Assembly (NCBI GenBank): GCA_015075445.1 | Contig: JABTUJ010000041.1 | Coordinates: 18,639-82,638 of the forward strand | Direction of reading: 5' to 3' | Source: Verrucomicrobiales bacterium | GTDB lineage: Bacteria > Verrucomicrobiota > Verrucomicrobiia > Limisphaerales > J093 | Length of the DNA stretch: 64,000 nt | Shown here: positions 34,135 through 43,620 of the stretch, piece by piece | How positions within the stretch are numbered: the stretch's first letter is position 1 | Layout of the letters: each line of letters starts with the position of its first letter | The notes under the pieces: generated by a model | The model's database searches: none | What the model saw: only the letters and a program-made list of their open reading frames with translations | What the model was told of the DNA's origin: nothing | Program-made: the position numbers and the translations under genes

Positions 34135-36507
34135 GAGGTCGAAGGCGAAGACGGTGACGCTGCAGGGGGCCAGTTCGAGGGTTTCGCCGACATCCTTCAG
34201 GCGCTGTTCCTCGATGATCACCCGGGCGGGTTCGTCGGGGTCGTTGTAAGCTTGGGGGTCGGTGCCGGCTATCTGCCAGCGGGTGCCCGTGCCCTTGAGC
34301 TGCGCGCCGATCACCTTCAGCGGCACGGTGGTCGGCTCCAGACGCGCGTTCACAATGCCCAGGGTGAGGGTCTTCCGGTCCTGGCTCCAGGCGGCCTGGG
34401 CGTCCAGCAGGCCCGTGGTCTGCGTCGCGACGGGCAATTCGCCGAAATGATGGCGGTAAAGCTTGAGCACAAGGCCGGTGGTCTCGAAGGCGGCATTGCG
34501 CCGGCTGACCTTGATCGCCCCGATCACGTTGACCGTCTGCGCATAGAAGGCGGAGTGGATCAGGTCGCTCTGTCGCGCGTACTCGTGGACACCGGCGGCG
34601 ATGCCCAGCGCGTCCTTGAGGAAGTAGCGGGTGCCCAACTCGCCGAAGGCATGGGGGCCGTACCAATAGTTCCACTCGGTCATGGCGATGCGGATGTCCT
34701 TGCCGGCCAGGTGGGGCATTTCCGCACGGGCGCGTCGATGGAATTCAGCCTTGGAGCGGATGTTGTCGGGAATCTGGCGGACATGGGCCAGGAGACCGGG
34801 GCGTTCCTGGCAGTAGAAGTGTTCGGCAATGGAGTCCATGTGGTCGGCGCAGTGCCGGAGGAGGCCGGTGCTCCAGGGACCCGCGTTGCCCGAGGAGATG
34901 CAGAAGATGTTGGGGTCCACCTCGCGCATCTTGTCCACGACCCAGTTTTGTTTGAGGACGTAATGGTCGAGCGACATGTAGCCGAGCTGCCAGGCGCCCC
35001 ACATCTCGTTGCCGACGCCCCAGTACTTCACGCCGAAGGGTTGGGCCACTCCGTTGCGGGCGCGCTGAGTGCCGTAGTGGGTCTCGGGCGCGCCGTTGCA
35101 GTACTCGAGTTGGGCAGCGGCGGAATAGGCATCGCCGAAGCCGGTGTTGACGGTGATCCAGGGCTCGGCCTCCACCAATTGGCAGAACCGGATGAACTCG
35201 TGCATGCCGAAGTCGTTGTGCTCGACGCCGGTCCAGGCGGGATTGGTGCGGGGCGGCCGGCGGTCACGATCGCCCACGCCGTCACGCCAGTCGTAGCCGC
35301 TGACGAAATTGCCGCCGGGCCAGCGATAGATGGGGGCGGCGAGCTCCTTGAGCAGGGCGAGCGTGTCGGCGCGCATGCCCTCGACGTGATCGGCGGGCAT
35401 GAGCGAGAGGGTGCCGACGGCCACGGGTGCGTCGTGCACGCGGAGTTCGAGGCGGGCCTTGTCGGTGGTTGCACCCGCGTTGAATGAGAAGGCAAAGCGC
35501 GCATAGGCGGGTCCGACGCCGTCGAGTTGCACGGTGGCGCCAGTCGTGTCGGAATCGCCCCAGGCCAGCGTCACGGCGACCTTGGCGCGCGGCGCGCCGG
35601 TGGTCTTGAGCCAGGCGTAGCCGACGTAGCCCCGTCCCTCGACCACTCCGAGATCGAGTTGGCGCAAGCCGGCGCCGGCCCCCACCACGGGGGTGTGCCG
35701 CCCCACGAAAGGCTGGTGGGTGCTCATGGTGACGGCGTCGGCGGAACCGATGATCTGCCAGGGAGAAGCTCCGACCACCGGGTAGGGGGTGTTGCGGAGG
35801 GAGCGGTAGGGATTGTACTCGGCCTTGATGGGGTGGAAGAACTTGCGATCCTCGAGCATCTCCGCCCAGATGCCGCCGTAGATGCAGCGGCCGAGGTGCT
35901 CGATGAACTGGCTGTAGACGGCGGTCGCCAGCGGTTCGCCCACCTTCGCCGCGTCGATGGTGATGCTCGGGGCGGGTGGTTCGTTCTGGGCGATCTTTTC
36001 CAGGGCAAGGTCGTCGTACCAGGCCTTGCCCGTGGCCTGGCCCCAGCCGCCGAAGAGGCAGTTGATCTGCACGCTGCCCTGGTCGGTGGTGTCGAACTCC
36101 GTCTCCACCCGCGTCCAATCGCTGGTGCCGGAGACGGCAGACGTGGCGACGCCCTGAAGGTTGTGGAGGTTCAGCAACGCGCCGCGGGCCCCGGCCAGCG
36201 GCTTGAGTCCTTCCGTCTTGATCCACCCGGACAGGCGGTAGCGGGCGAAGGGTTCGACCGGCACATTGGCGGTCCAGCTCAGGTCGCCACCGCGCTCGGA
36301 GGAGAGCTCGACGCTACGGTTGCCGGTGCGGCCGACTTTGGCATGTCCGAACGCGCCTTCGCCGGCCCAGGTCTCGGTCCGCCACCCGCGCGGGCGACCG
36401 TCGCCCTGTTCGAAGGAGGGGTTGGGCACCGGGTTCTGGGCCTGGGCGAGCCAGCCCACGGTCACGAGCGCGAAGGTCGCCGTGCAGAGACGCGTCAAGG
36501 TGTGCAT
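34123..36507 (-). CDS. Secreted GH51 alpha-L-arabinofuranosidase
   Basis: 794 residues from ATG 36507 with a signal peptide (MHTLTRLCTATFALVTVGWL). Residues about 25-175 form a carbohydrate-binding-like jelly roll (NPSFEQGDGRPRGWRTETW). The GH51 barrel follows (FIEHLGRCIYGGIWAEMLED): acid/base Glu in WGVGNEMWGAWQ and nucleophile Glu in IRIAMTEWNYWYGPH. A C-terminal beta domain ends in the repeat at 34123. It releases arabinofuranose from arabinan or arabinoxylan side chains. The adjacent MFS gene could import the product. Confidence 0.93.
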   Translation of the reverse strand: MHTLTRLCTATFALVTVGWLAQAQNPVPNPSFEQGDGRPRGWRTETWAGEGAFGHAKVGRTGNRSVELSSERGGDLSWTANVPVEPFARYRLSGWIKTEGLKPLAGARGALLNLHNLQGVATSAVSGTSDWTRVETEFDTTDQGSVQINCLFGGWGQATGKAWYDDLALEKIAQNEPPAPSITIDAAKVGEPLATAVYSQFIEHLGRCIYGGIWAEMLEDRKFFHPIKAEYNPYRSLRNTPYPVVGASPWQIIGSADAVTMSTHQPFVGRHTPVVGAGAGLRQLDLGVVEGRGYVGYAWLKTTGAPRAKVAVTLAWGDSDTTGATVQLDGVGPAYARFAFSFNAGATTDKARLELRVHDAPVAVGTLSLMPADHVEGMRADTLALLKELAAPIYRWPGGNFVSGYDWRDGVGDRDRRPPRTNPAWTGVEHNDFGMHEFIRFCQLVEAEPWITVNTGFGDAYSAAAQLEYCNGAPETHYGTQRARNGVAQPFGVKYWGVGNEMWGAWQLGYMSLDHYVLKQNWVVDKMREVDPNIFCISSGNAGPWSTGLLRHCADHMDSIAEHFYCQERPGLLAHVRQIPDNIRSKAEFHRRARAEMPHLAGKDIRIAMTEWNYWYGPHAFGELGTRYFLKDALGIAAGVHEYARQSDLIHSAFYAQTVNVIGAIKVSRRNAAFETTGLVLKLYRHHFGELPVATQTTGLLDAQAAWSQDRKTLTLGIVNARLEPTTVPLKVIGAQLKGTGTRWQIAGTDPQAYNDPDEPARVIIEEQRLKDVGETLELAPCSVTVFAFDLRGQ

Positions 36508-36576
36508 GCGCGGTATCGTGGGTCGGAAGCGCGCCGAGTTCAAGTCGACAACGCACGGTTTCCGAGCCAGTCCGGT

Positions 36577-37881
36577 TCAGGTCGGCTCGGGGAGCGTCAG
36601 TGCGATTACGATGGCCAGCGGGAACAACGCGCTCGCCGCCAGCAGCGCCACCCGGAAATCCCCGACGTCGGCAAACAGCCCAAAAACCACGGTGCCGGCC
36701 GCGGCGGCGATGCGCCCGATGTTGTAGCAGAAACCCGCGCCCGTCGTGCGCAGCAGGGTGGGGAACAGCGGCGGCAGGTACATCGTGAAGAGCCCAAACA
36801 CGCCCGAGAAGAAACCGACGGCCGGGAACCAGAACGAGACCAGCGGTTCATAACCGCGGGGCACCGCGAACGCGCCCGCCATGGCCAGGAAGAAACCCAG
36901 GCACATCAGCGCCACGGCGCGTCGGTAGCCCAGCCACTTTGCCAGCGCGCCGCCGAAGAAGTTGCCGGCAATGGAGATGCCGATGACCACGAAGAACGTC
37001 CGGCTCACCAGTTGCTCGCGCTGGGTCACCGTCCAGTCCGCCAGTTCGGGCAGGTTCCGCAGATGCTGCGCGTGCCAGAACATGAAGGCCCACCAGGCAC
37101 TTAGCGACAGGGCGCACACACCGATCGTCTTGAACGTGATCCGGCGCAGATCGCCCCGGAACAGCTCCCGCACCCCGGGGCCGCGGCGCGTCACGGTGTT
37201 CCGGGCCTGCCGCCACTCCTCGGGTTCGGGCACATGCCGGCGGATCCAGAACACGAGCAGGGCCGGCAGCACGCCCACGAGGAAGACCCAGCGGGGTTGG
37301 TAATCGAGTTGCCAATAGCCGCTGATCGTGGCCAGCGCGTACACCGCCACGCACGCCCCTAGCACCCCCAGGTTCACCGCCGTCTGCAGCACCGCGGCGA
37401 TCCACGGCCGCCAGGCTTTGGGCCACGTCTCGGACAACAAGGACGACCCCACCGCCCATTCGCCGCCAATGCCCAGCGCCGCGACGAAGCGGAAGATCAG
37501 GAGCTGCCACCAGGTCTGCGCGAAGAACGCGAGGCCCGTAAACACGGCATACGTCAGGATGGTGAGCCCAAGCGTACGGCTGCGTCCAAGCCGGTCGCCC
37601 AGGCGACCAAAGAAGCCGCCGCCCAGCGCCCAGCCCACGAGAAACGCCGCCTGAATCCACGAGCTCTTCGCCTTCACCTCGGGGTCGGCCGGGCTGGCGG
37701 CATCGAGCAACTGCATCACGAACGGCGCCGCCACCAGCGTGTACAGGTGCATGTCCAGACCGTCGAACAACCAGCCCAGCCAGGCGGCGATTCCCGATTT
37801 CCATTGCGTGGGTGACAGGTCCCGCAGGTGCCGAACCTCAGGGGCAGCCGGCGCCGGGGGCTTCAGGACTTCGGTGGACAC
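36577..37881 (-). CDS. MFS transporter
   Basis: 434 residues with about 12 transmembrane segments. The loop 2-3 signature is GRLGDRLGRSRTLGL, and FRFVAALGIGGEWAVGSSLL is typical of the metabolite:H+ symporter/SV2-like group that carries organic acids or sugars. It ends 69 bp upstream of the GH51 start on the same strand, so co-transcription is likely and uptake of released pentose or an acid is plausible. Substrate not determined. Confidence 0.88.
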   Translation of the reverse strand: MSTEVLKPPAPAAPEVRHLRDLSPTQWKSGIAAWLGWLFDGLDMHLYTLVAAPFVMQLLDAASPADPEVKAKSSWIQAAFLVGWALGGGFFGRLGDRLGRSRTLGLTILTYAVFTGLAFFAQTWWQLLIFRFVAALGIGGEWAVGSSLLSETWPKAWRPWIAAVLQTAVNLGVLGACVAVYALATISGYWQLDYQPRWVFLVGVLPALLVFWIRRHVPEPEEWRQARNTVTRRGPGVRELFRGDLRRITFKTIGVCALSLSAWWAFMFWHAQHLRNLPELADWTVTQREQLVSRTFFVVIGISIAGNFFGGALAKWLGYRRAVALMCLGFFLAMAGAFAVPRGYEPLVSFWFPAVGFFSGVFGLFTMYLPPLFPTLLRTTGAGFCYNIGRIAAAAGTVVFGLFADVGDFRVALLAASALFPLAIVIALTLPEPT

Positions 37882-37980
37882 GCGCGAACGAAACCAGATC
37901 CAGGCGTGCTAGACAACCCCGCTGTCGGGCCTCGTCACGCAAAGCGGCGCTAAAGCGCGACGCACTCCAAACGCTTCGCG

Positions 37981-38156
37981 ACCGTCCCACCGTCGCACCG
38001 TCCCACTGTCCCACCGTCGCACCGTCGCACCGTCGCACCGTCGCACCGTCGCACCGTCGCACCGTCCCACCGTCCCACCGTCCCACCGTCCCACCGTCCC
38101 ACCGTCCCACCGTCCCACCGTCCCACCGTCCCACCGTCCCACCGTCCCACCGTCCC
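37981..38156. repeat. Octamer array (ACCGTCCC)22, left of the PQQ gene
   Basis: Twenty-two 8-bp units in strict register, mainly ACCGTCCC with ACCGTCGC and ACTGTCCC variants clustered at the left end. It ends 40 bp before the ATG of the PQQ-type gene, and its reverse complement forms the array on the other side of that gene. With flanks it fills most of the 315-bp gap. Confidence 0.95.
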
Positions 38157-38196
38157 GCAGTTGTCCCGTCCGAGCTCCTGTGCTTACCTCCTGCCC

Positions 38197-39501
38197 ATGC
38201 ATGGCACCCTGTACGCGGCGGCCGGACTGGCGCTGGTCGCCGCCGTGACCGCCGGCGACCTGAACTGGCCCCAGTTCCGCGGCCCGCGCGGCGATGGCGT
38301 CACGACGTCCCGCGAACTGCCGCTCACCTGGAGCGAAACGTCGAACCTCCGCTGGAAGACGCCGATTCACGGTCGCGGCTGGTCCTCGCCCGTCATCTGG
38401 GGCGACCAGGTCTGGATGGGCACCGCCACCGAGGATGGCACCGAGCTGTCCGCCATCGCCGTCCATCGCGACACCGGCGCCGTGCTGCACGACCTCAAGC
38501 TCTTCGCGGTGGAGGAACCCCAGTTCGCCCACAAGTTCAACACGTACGCCTCGCCCACGCCGGTCATCGAGGCAGGCCGGGTCTATGTGACGTTCGGGTC
38601 GCCCGGCACGGCCTGCCTCGACACCGCGACCGGCCGCGTGGTCTGGGAACGGCGCGACTTCGTGTGCAACCACTACCGCGGGGCGGGCTCGAGCCCCATC
38701 CTGTACGGCGACCTGCTGCTGCTGCACTTCGACGGCAGCGATCATCAGTATCTGGTGGCCCTCGACAAGCAGACCGGTCGGACCGTCTGGCGCCGGGATC
38801 GCTCGATTGATTTCCAGGACCTGGACGAGCACGGCAAGCCGATGATCGAAGGCGACTTTCGCAAGGCCTTTGCCACGCCCCATGTGGCCGTCCTGGAGGG
38901 TGTCCCCACGCTGCTGAGCCAGGGCGCCAAGGCCTTCTATGCCTACGACCCGTTGACCGGCGAGGAATGGTGGCGCGTCGAGGAGCGCAACAACCACTCC
39001 GGCAGCACCCGACCCGTCCTCGGGCACGGGCTGGTCTTCGTGCCCAGCGGGTTCGCCGGCGGCCAACTCCTCGCGCTGCGGCCCGGCAAGAAGGGCGAGG
39101 TGATCGACGCGAACACCGCGGCCCCGCCTGACACGCAACTGAAGGTCGTGTGGATGACCAAGCGCAGCGTGCCCAAGAAGCCGTCGCTCGTCCTCGTGGA
39201 GGACCGGCTGTACGGGATGGAAGACGGCGGCGTGGCCACGTGTTGGGAGGCGCGCACGGGCGAAGTCGTGTGGAACGAACGCGTCGGCGGCAACTACTCG
39301 GCGTCGCTCCTCGCCGCCCCCGGCCGGCTCTACTGTTTCAGCGAGGAAGGCAAGACCACGGTGCTCGCCACCGACACCCGCGAGTTCCGCATACTGGCCG
39401 AGAACCGATTGGGCGATGGCTTCATGGCCTCGCCCGCCGTCTCGGGCAACGCCCTGTTCCTGCGCAGCCGGACGCATTTGTACCGCCTCGAATCGCCGTG
39501 A
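38197..39501 (+). CDS. PQQ-type beta-propeller protein bracketed by inverted octamer arrays
   Basis: 434 residues from ATG 38197 with a short signal (LYAAAGLALVAAVTAGD). It begins with the NWPQFRGPRGDG entry motif and shows blades such as AIAVHRDTGAVLHDLKLF, CLDTATGRVVWERRDF and YAYDPLTGEEWWRVEE. Function unknown; paralogue of 24503-25894. Its position between ACCGTCCC and GGGACGGT arrays is unusual and is discussed in the findings. Confidence 0.86.
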   Translation: MHGTLYAAAGLALVAAVTAGDLNWPQFRGPRGDGVTTSRELPLTWSETSNLRWKTPIHGRGWSSPVIWGDQVWMGTATEDGTELSAIAVHRDTGAVLHDLKLFAVEEPQFAHKFNTYASPTPVIEAGRVYVTFGSPGTACLDTATGRVVWERRDFVCNHYRGAGSSPILYGDLLLLHFDGSDHQYLVALDKQTGRTVWRRDRSIDFQDLDEHGKPMIEGDFRKAFATPHVAVLEGVPTLLSQGAKAFYAYDPLTGEEWWRVEERNNHSGSTRPVLGHGLVFVPSGFAGGQLLALRPGKKGEVIDANTAAPPDTQLKVVWMTKRSVPKKPSLVLVEDRLYGMEDGGVATCWEARTGEVVWNERVGGNYSASLLAAPGRLYCFSEEGKTTVLATDTREFRILAENRLGDGFMASPAVSGNALFLRSRTHLYRLESP

Positions 39502-39514
39502 ACAGCCGCCGCCG

Positions 39515-42034
39515 ATGAGCGGAGTGAAGCCAGTGGGACGGTGCGACGGTGCGGCGGTGGGACGGTGCGACGGTGCGGCGGTGGGACGGTGGGACGGTGC
39601 GGCAGTGGGACGGTGGGACGGTGCGGCGGTGGGACGGTGGGGCGGTGCGGCGGTGGGAAGGTGGGACGGTGAGACGGTCGCGGCGTTTTGCCGCTCCTCT
39701 CGTCCCTCGGTGGTACGGGCATCCTGCCTGCACCGTTTCCTTTGGCTCAGTTCGGTCTGCTCTCTCCTGGCGGCCTCCCCCACCGCGCCCGCCGACGTCC
39801 CCGTTCATCGCCTGGCCAGTGCGCATCTCCAGCTCGCGTTGGACCCGCGGTCCGGCCAACTCGTCGAACTCGCCGACCCCGCGTCCGCGCACAATCAGGT
39901 CGGAGCCGGCACCGCCGATGGGGCGTTGTGGGAGCTCGAGTTCGCCGGGATCGGCAGACTCCGGCCCGCCCAGGCGCGGTACTTCGATTCGTCCGCCGTC
40001 CCCGACGTGCCTCATGCCCGGCGCTGGTGCTGGAGGGGCTTCGGTCTGCCGCAGGCCCCGGAACTGGCCGTCACGGTGACCGTCCGCCTCGACGAACACG
40101 CGCCCTTGAGCCGCTGGCACATCGAGGTCCAACGCCGCGCCGGACTCACGCTGGACCGGATTCGTTTCCCGCGGCTGCTGAACCTCCCCGAGCAGCCGGG
40201 CGAACGTCTCGCTGTGCCCGCCTGGTTGGGGCAGGAGACCGCCAGCGCGCGTGCCTGGTTGAAGGGTGAGGCGGCGACCCCGCGACGGCTCGAGTGGCCG
40301 TATCCGGGGTTGCTGTCGCTGCAGTGCCTCGCGCTCTCGAACCCGGATTTGCCCGGGCTCTATGTGGCGTGTGACGACCCGGCCGGGCACCTCAAGGACT
40401 TTGCCGTGTTCGGCGGCGGCACCGGCTTGAATCTCGAGGTGCTGCACCGGCCGGAGCGCGAGACCGGTTCAGCCGCAGATCATGCGCTGCCTTACGCGGT
40501 CATTCTGGGGACGTTCCGGGGCGGCTGGTACGAGGCGGCGGCGCAATATCGGAGCTGGGCGACGAACCAGGCGTGGGCCCGCGAAAGCCGGTTGCGGCGG
40601 GGTCTCGTGCCGGACTGGGTCACCAACACGGCGCTGTGGGTGTGGAACCGCGGGCCCTCTCCCGGTGTGCTGGAGCCGGCGGCGGTCCTGCAGCGGACGC
40701 TGGGTTTGCCCGTCAGCGTCTTCTGGCATTGGTGGCACGGCTGCGCGTACGACGTTGGGTTCCCGGAATACCTGCCGCCGCGGGAAGGGGAAGGGGCCTT
40801 CCTCACTGCCCTCGCCCGTGCCCACGAACAGGACGTGCGGGCCATCGTGTACATGAACCAGCGGCTTTGGGGCATGACGACCGCGAGCTGGACGAACCGG
40901 GAAGCCCGGCGCTGGGCCGTGAAGGCCGCCGACGGCCAGGTGCATCCGGAGGTGTACAACACCTTCACCCGCGCCCCCTGCGCCTCGATGTGTATGGGGA
41001 CGACCTTCTGGCGCGAGACCTACGCCGACCTCGCTACCCGCGCGATCCGCGACCTGGGCGTGGACGGCATTTACATGGACCAGGCGTGCAGCAGTCTGGC
41101 GTGCTTTGATCCCGACCACGGCCATCCGCTCGGCGGCGGCACGTACTGGATGGAAGGGTTCCGGCGGCTGGCCACCGACATCCGGGCGCGAGCCCCGACA
41201 CATCACCAACCCGCCCTGGCCGGGGAAGGCTGCGGCGAGAACTGGTTGCCTCATCTCGACCTCATGCTGGCGCTGCAGGTCAGCCGCGAGCGCTACGCCG
41301 GACCCGACGGCTGGGAACCGATCCCGTTTTTCCCCGCCGTCTACCACGGCTACAGCGTGTTCTACGGCAACTATTCCTCGCTCACGATGCCCCCTTACGA
41401 CGAGCTGTGGCCGGCCGAATCTGCGCCGAAAGAGCCGCTTGCCCTGCTCGACCGCCGGTTCGCCCAGCAGTTCTATCTCGAGCAGGCGCGGGCCTTTGTC
41501 TGGGGGCAGCAGCCCACCCTGGCCAACTTCCGGCCAGCACATCTCGAGAGCCGCGCCGAGGAACTCGACTACGTGCTCCGGTTGGCCCGGCTCCACGCCC
41601 AAGCCCGGGACCATCTCCTGCACGGCACGCTGCTCACGCCGCCCAGGGTCGACGCACCTTCTTCCACCATTGCGATGTCCCGGCTTTCGATCTACGCCGG
41701 CCAGCAAGGAGGGCTCACGGAGTTCAGCCAGAAGGTCCCGCTCGCGCTCGCCGCGGGTTGGCGCGCGCCGGACGGCACCGTGGCCATCGCGTTGGCGAGT
41801 CTCAGCCCGGAAGCCTCCCGCCCCCTCATCGAGGTGGACGCCGGAGCGTGGGGTTTGCCGGAGCGCGGGCAAGTGCACCGGGTGGATCCGGGCGGACGCC
41901 AACTCCTCGGCGAGTGCGGTGGGGCGGTATGGCGGATCAGCCTGGCCCTCGGGCCGCTCGACGCCTGTCTGCTCGAACTCACTCCGCCCGCGCCGCCGCG
42001 AGCCGCGGATCCGCCAGGTCCAGCCGGTACATGA
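39515..42034 (+). CDS. DUF6259-like secreted glycosidase-like protein, N-terminus coded by repeats
   Basis: 839 residues from ATG 39515. Residues about 8-55 are coded by the octamer array: three octamers make 24 bp, giving an 8-residue peptide repeat (GRWDGAAV). A signal peptide (FLWLSSVCSLLAASPTAPA) starts only after this, so a start at a GTG near 39711 is likely the ancestral one. The body has an N-terminal beta-sandwich and a TIM-barrel region with SVFWHWWHGCAYDVGFPEY, AHEQDVRAIVYMNQRLWGM and LGVDGIYMDQACSSL, whose Asp may be catalytic. The 3' end overlaps a convergent gene by 56 bp. Family fit is moderate. Confidence 0.72.
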   Translation: MSGVKPVGRCDGAAVGRCDGAAVGRWDGAAVGRWDGAAVGRWGGAAVGRWDGETVAAFCRSSRPSVVRASCLHRFLWLSSVCSLLAASPTAPADVPVHRLASAHLQLALDPRSGQLVELADPASAHNQVGAGTADGALWELEFAGIGRLRPAQARYFDSSAVPDVPHARRWCWRGFGLPQAPELAVTVTVRLDEHAPLSRWHIEVQRRAGLTLDRIRFPRLLNLPEQPGERLAVPAWLGQETASARAWLKGEAATPRRLEWPYPGLLSLQCLALSNPDLPGLYVACDDPAGHLKDFAVFGGGTGLNLEVLHRPERETGSAADHALPYAVILGTFRGGWYEAAAQYRSWATNQAWARESRLRRGLVPDWVTNTALWVWNRGPSPGVLEPAAVLQRTLGLPVSVFWHWWHGCAYDVGFPEYLPPREGEGAFLTALARAHEQDVRAIVYMNQRLWGMTTASWTNREARRWAVKAADGQVHPEVYNTFTRAPCASMCMGTTFWRETYADLATRAIRDLGVDGIYMDQACSSLACFDPDHGHPLGGGTYWMEGFRRLATDIRARAPTHHQPALAGEGCGENWLPHLDLMLALQVSRERYAGPDGWEPIPFFPAVYHGYSVFYGNYSSLTMPPYDELWPAESAPKEPLALLDRRFAQQFYLEQARAFVWGQQPTLANFRPAHLESRAEELDYVLRLARLHAQARDHLLHGTLLTPPRVDAPSSTIAMSRLSIYAGQQGGLTEFSQKVPLALAAGWRAPDGTVAIALASLSPEASRPLIEVDAGAWGLPERGQVHRVDPGGRQLLGECGGAVWRISLALGPLDACLLELTPPAPPRAADPPGPAGT
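39535..39678. repeat. Octamer array (GGGACGGT)18, right of the PQQ gene
   Basis: Eighteen 8-bp units, mostly GGGACGGT, with GCGACGGT and GCGGCGGT variants. It is the reverse complement of the array at 37981-38156 and lies inside the open frame of the following gene. Confidence 0.95.
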
Positions 42035-43595
42035 TCTGGTTGTAGTCGTACCGCGGCGTGGCGTCGGGGTTGCCCGAGAACGTGTTCGCGTAGGTTCCTT
42101 CGAAGTAGATCCGCCGCCCGCCGTCCTGATCGAAGAACGCGTGGTGAACCGGGTTGTAGAAGGTGTACCGGTCGTGCGTCACGATCTTCTTCGCGCGCCG
42201 CCAGGGACCCGTGGGCGCCCGGGCCTCGGCATACCAGACTTCGCCCAGCGGCGATGTCCCGCCTTGCTCGGTGGCGATCAGGATCCAGCGCTGGCGGAAC
42301 GGGTTCCAACGCACCGTGCCCCGGTGCATCAGCACCGGCTTGCCCGTATCCACATCCACCGGCAGGAAATGCGCTTCGGCGGGCTCGAGCTGGCCCGCCG
42401 CGACGAGTCGGCGTTCGGCGGCCGCATCCAGCGGCGTCCTCCCGGGCCGCCATCCGAACCGGGCGCGGCCGTCGGCATCGCGGCGCACCCGCGCCTGTCC
42501 CGCCGGGCCATCCTCGAGACAAGTCCAGACCTCGTAACGATCCGGATCAAGCCAGGCTGCGAACTCGGCGCGGACCCGCACATTCGGGAACACCTCGCCC
42601 AGCAGGACGTAGTCGGTCTCACCGTCGCGATACCGGATCGGATGCGCCTGGCCGGGGAAGCGAAGGCGGTCCGCGAGATCGAGTTCCTTGAGCCGCTCGA
42701 ACTCGGCGCGCTCGTCGTTCCAGATCGCCAGGCCATGACCCAGCATCCGCTCGAGCGACTCCATGTGGGCGTAGTGACACAGGAGCCGTTCCCGGCCGTT
42801 CTCGTCGGGAAGGACCAGAAACCCGTCGGCCCAGATCAGCCCGCGCTCGACGCCCAGACGGCAGACGGGGCGGCTGAAGCCTTCCGCATCCACGTAATAG
42901 TTCAGGTTGATGCCCTCGGCCGGGTCGAGCCCGCCCATGCCAGGCAGGTCGGACGTGGCGCAGGCCATCCAGAAATGGCCCAGGGGATAACGCAGCCGGC
43001 TCGTGTCGCCCCAGAACCAGAAGACCTTGCCCCGGTACAGCTCCGCGAAGGCGGAGTCCTGACCGGCGACCTGGCCGCTGCCCAGAGGTTCGGCCAGCGG
43101 GGTGGGTTCGCCGAGCAGCACGCTGTCGCGATAGAGCCCTTCGCCGGTGACCCGGTACAGGCGTTCGGCCACATTCAGTCGGCGGAGGCGGAGCGTGGCT
43201 TTCCCACCGGGCTGGGGGGTCAGGGTGGTGCCGGCGTAACCGAAGCCGTCGCGCGGGTATTCGTAGCCGTGGCTGCGGACGTGGAAGAACAGCGGGCGGC
43301 TCAGGAGGCCGGGTTCGTGGAACGCGATGCGCCCGGCGTTGTCGGTCACGAACCGCAGGTGGTGGACGGTCGTGAGTTCGACCAGCGGCACCCCCCGGCC
43401 GGTCTGCTCGTCGAGGACTTCGATTTGGAAGTACGGAATCGCGGGCGGTTCCGCGGCGAAGCCCGTGAGCGCGAAGGATCCCAGCGAGGCGCAAAGCGCG
43501 ACGAGGTGCCTGCCGAACCAGCAAGTGTTGGGGCGAAGGTCCTCCGGAGCCGTGGCTGGGCAGGAGCCTCGCTCCGGCAGGGAGGGCACGCTCAT
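41979..43595 (-). CDS. Secreted protein with a GH43-like five-bladed propeller domain
   Basis: 538 residues from ATG 43595; an in-frame start at 43661 is less likely. A signal-like segment (LVALCASLGSFALTGFAAE) precedes a small beta-sandwich (FQIEVLDEQTGRGVPLVEL) and then a propeller-like region: VFWFWGDTSRLRYPLGHFWM, GLIWADGFLVLPDENGRERL, WNPFRQRWILIATEQGG and RRIYFEGTYANTFSG. The organisation resembles DUF4185/GH43-type proteins, but no catalytic triad can be assigned with certainty. Converges on the previous gene. Confidence 0.6.
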   Translation of the reverse strand: MSVPSLPERGSCPATAPEDLRPNTCWFGRHLVALCASLGSFALTGFAAEPPAIPYFQIEVLDEQTGRGVPLVELTTVHHLRFVTDNAGRIAFHEPGLLSRPLFFHVRSHGYEYPRDGFGYAGTTLTPQPGGKATLRLRRLNVAERLYRVTGEGLYRDSVLLGEPTPLAEPLGSGQVAGQDSAFAELYRGKVFWFWGDTSRLRYPLGHFWMACATSDLPGMGGLDPAEGINLNYYVDAEGFSRPVCRLGVERGLIWADGFLVLPDENGRERLLCHYAHMESLERMLGHGLAIWNDERAEFERLKELDLADRLRFPGQAHPIRYRDGETDYVLLGEVFPNVRVRAEFAAWLDPDRYEVWTCLEDGPAGQARVRRDADGRARFGWRPGRTPLDAAAERRLVAAGQLEPAEAHFLPVDVDTGKPVLMHRGTVRWNPFRQRWILIATEQGGTSPLGEVWYAEARAPTGPWRRAKKIVTHDRYTFYNPVHHAFFDQDGGRRIYFEGTYANTFSGNPDATPRYDYNQIMYRLDLADPRLAAARAE

Positions 43596-43620
43596 GGGAC
43601 GGCCAGCCAAGCCGGCGGTG

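Noticed and set aside
37981..38156. Protein coded by the octamer array
   Set aside because: Open frames here exist in several phases on both strands because the unit lacks stops; no start/Shine-Dalgarno context or homology.
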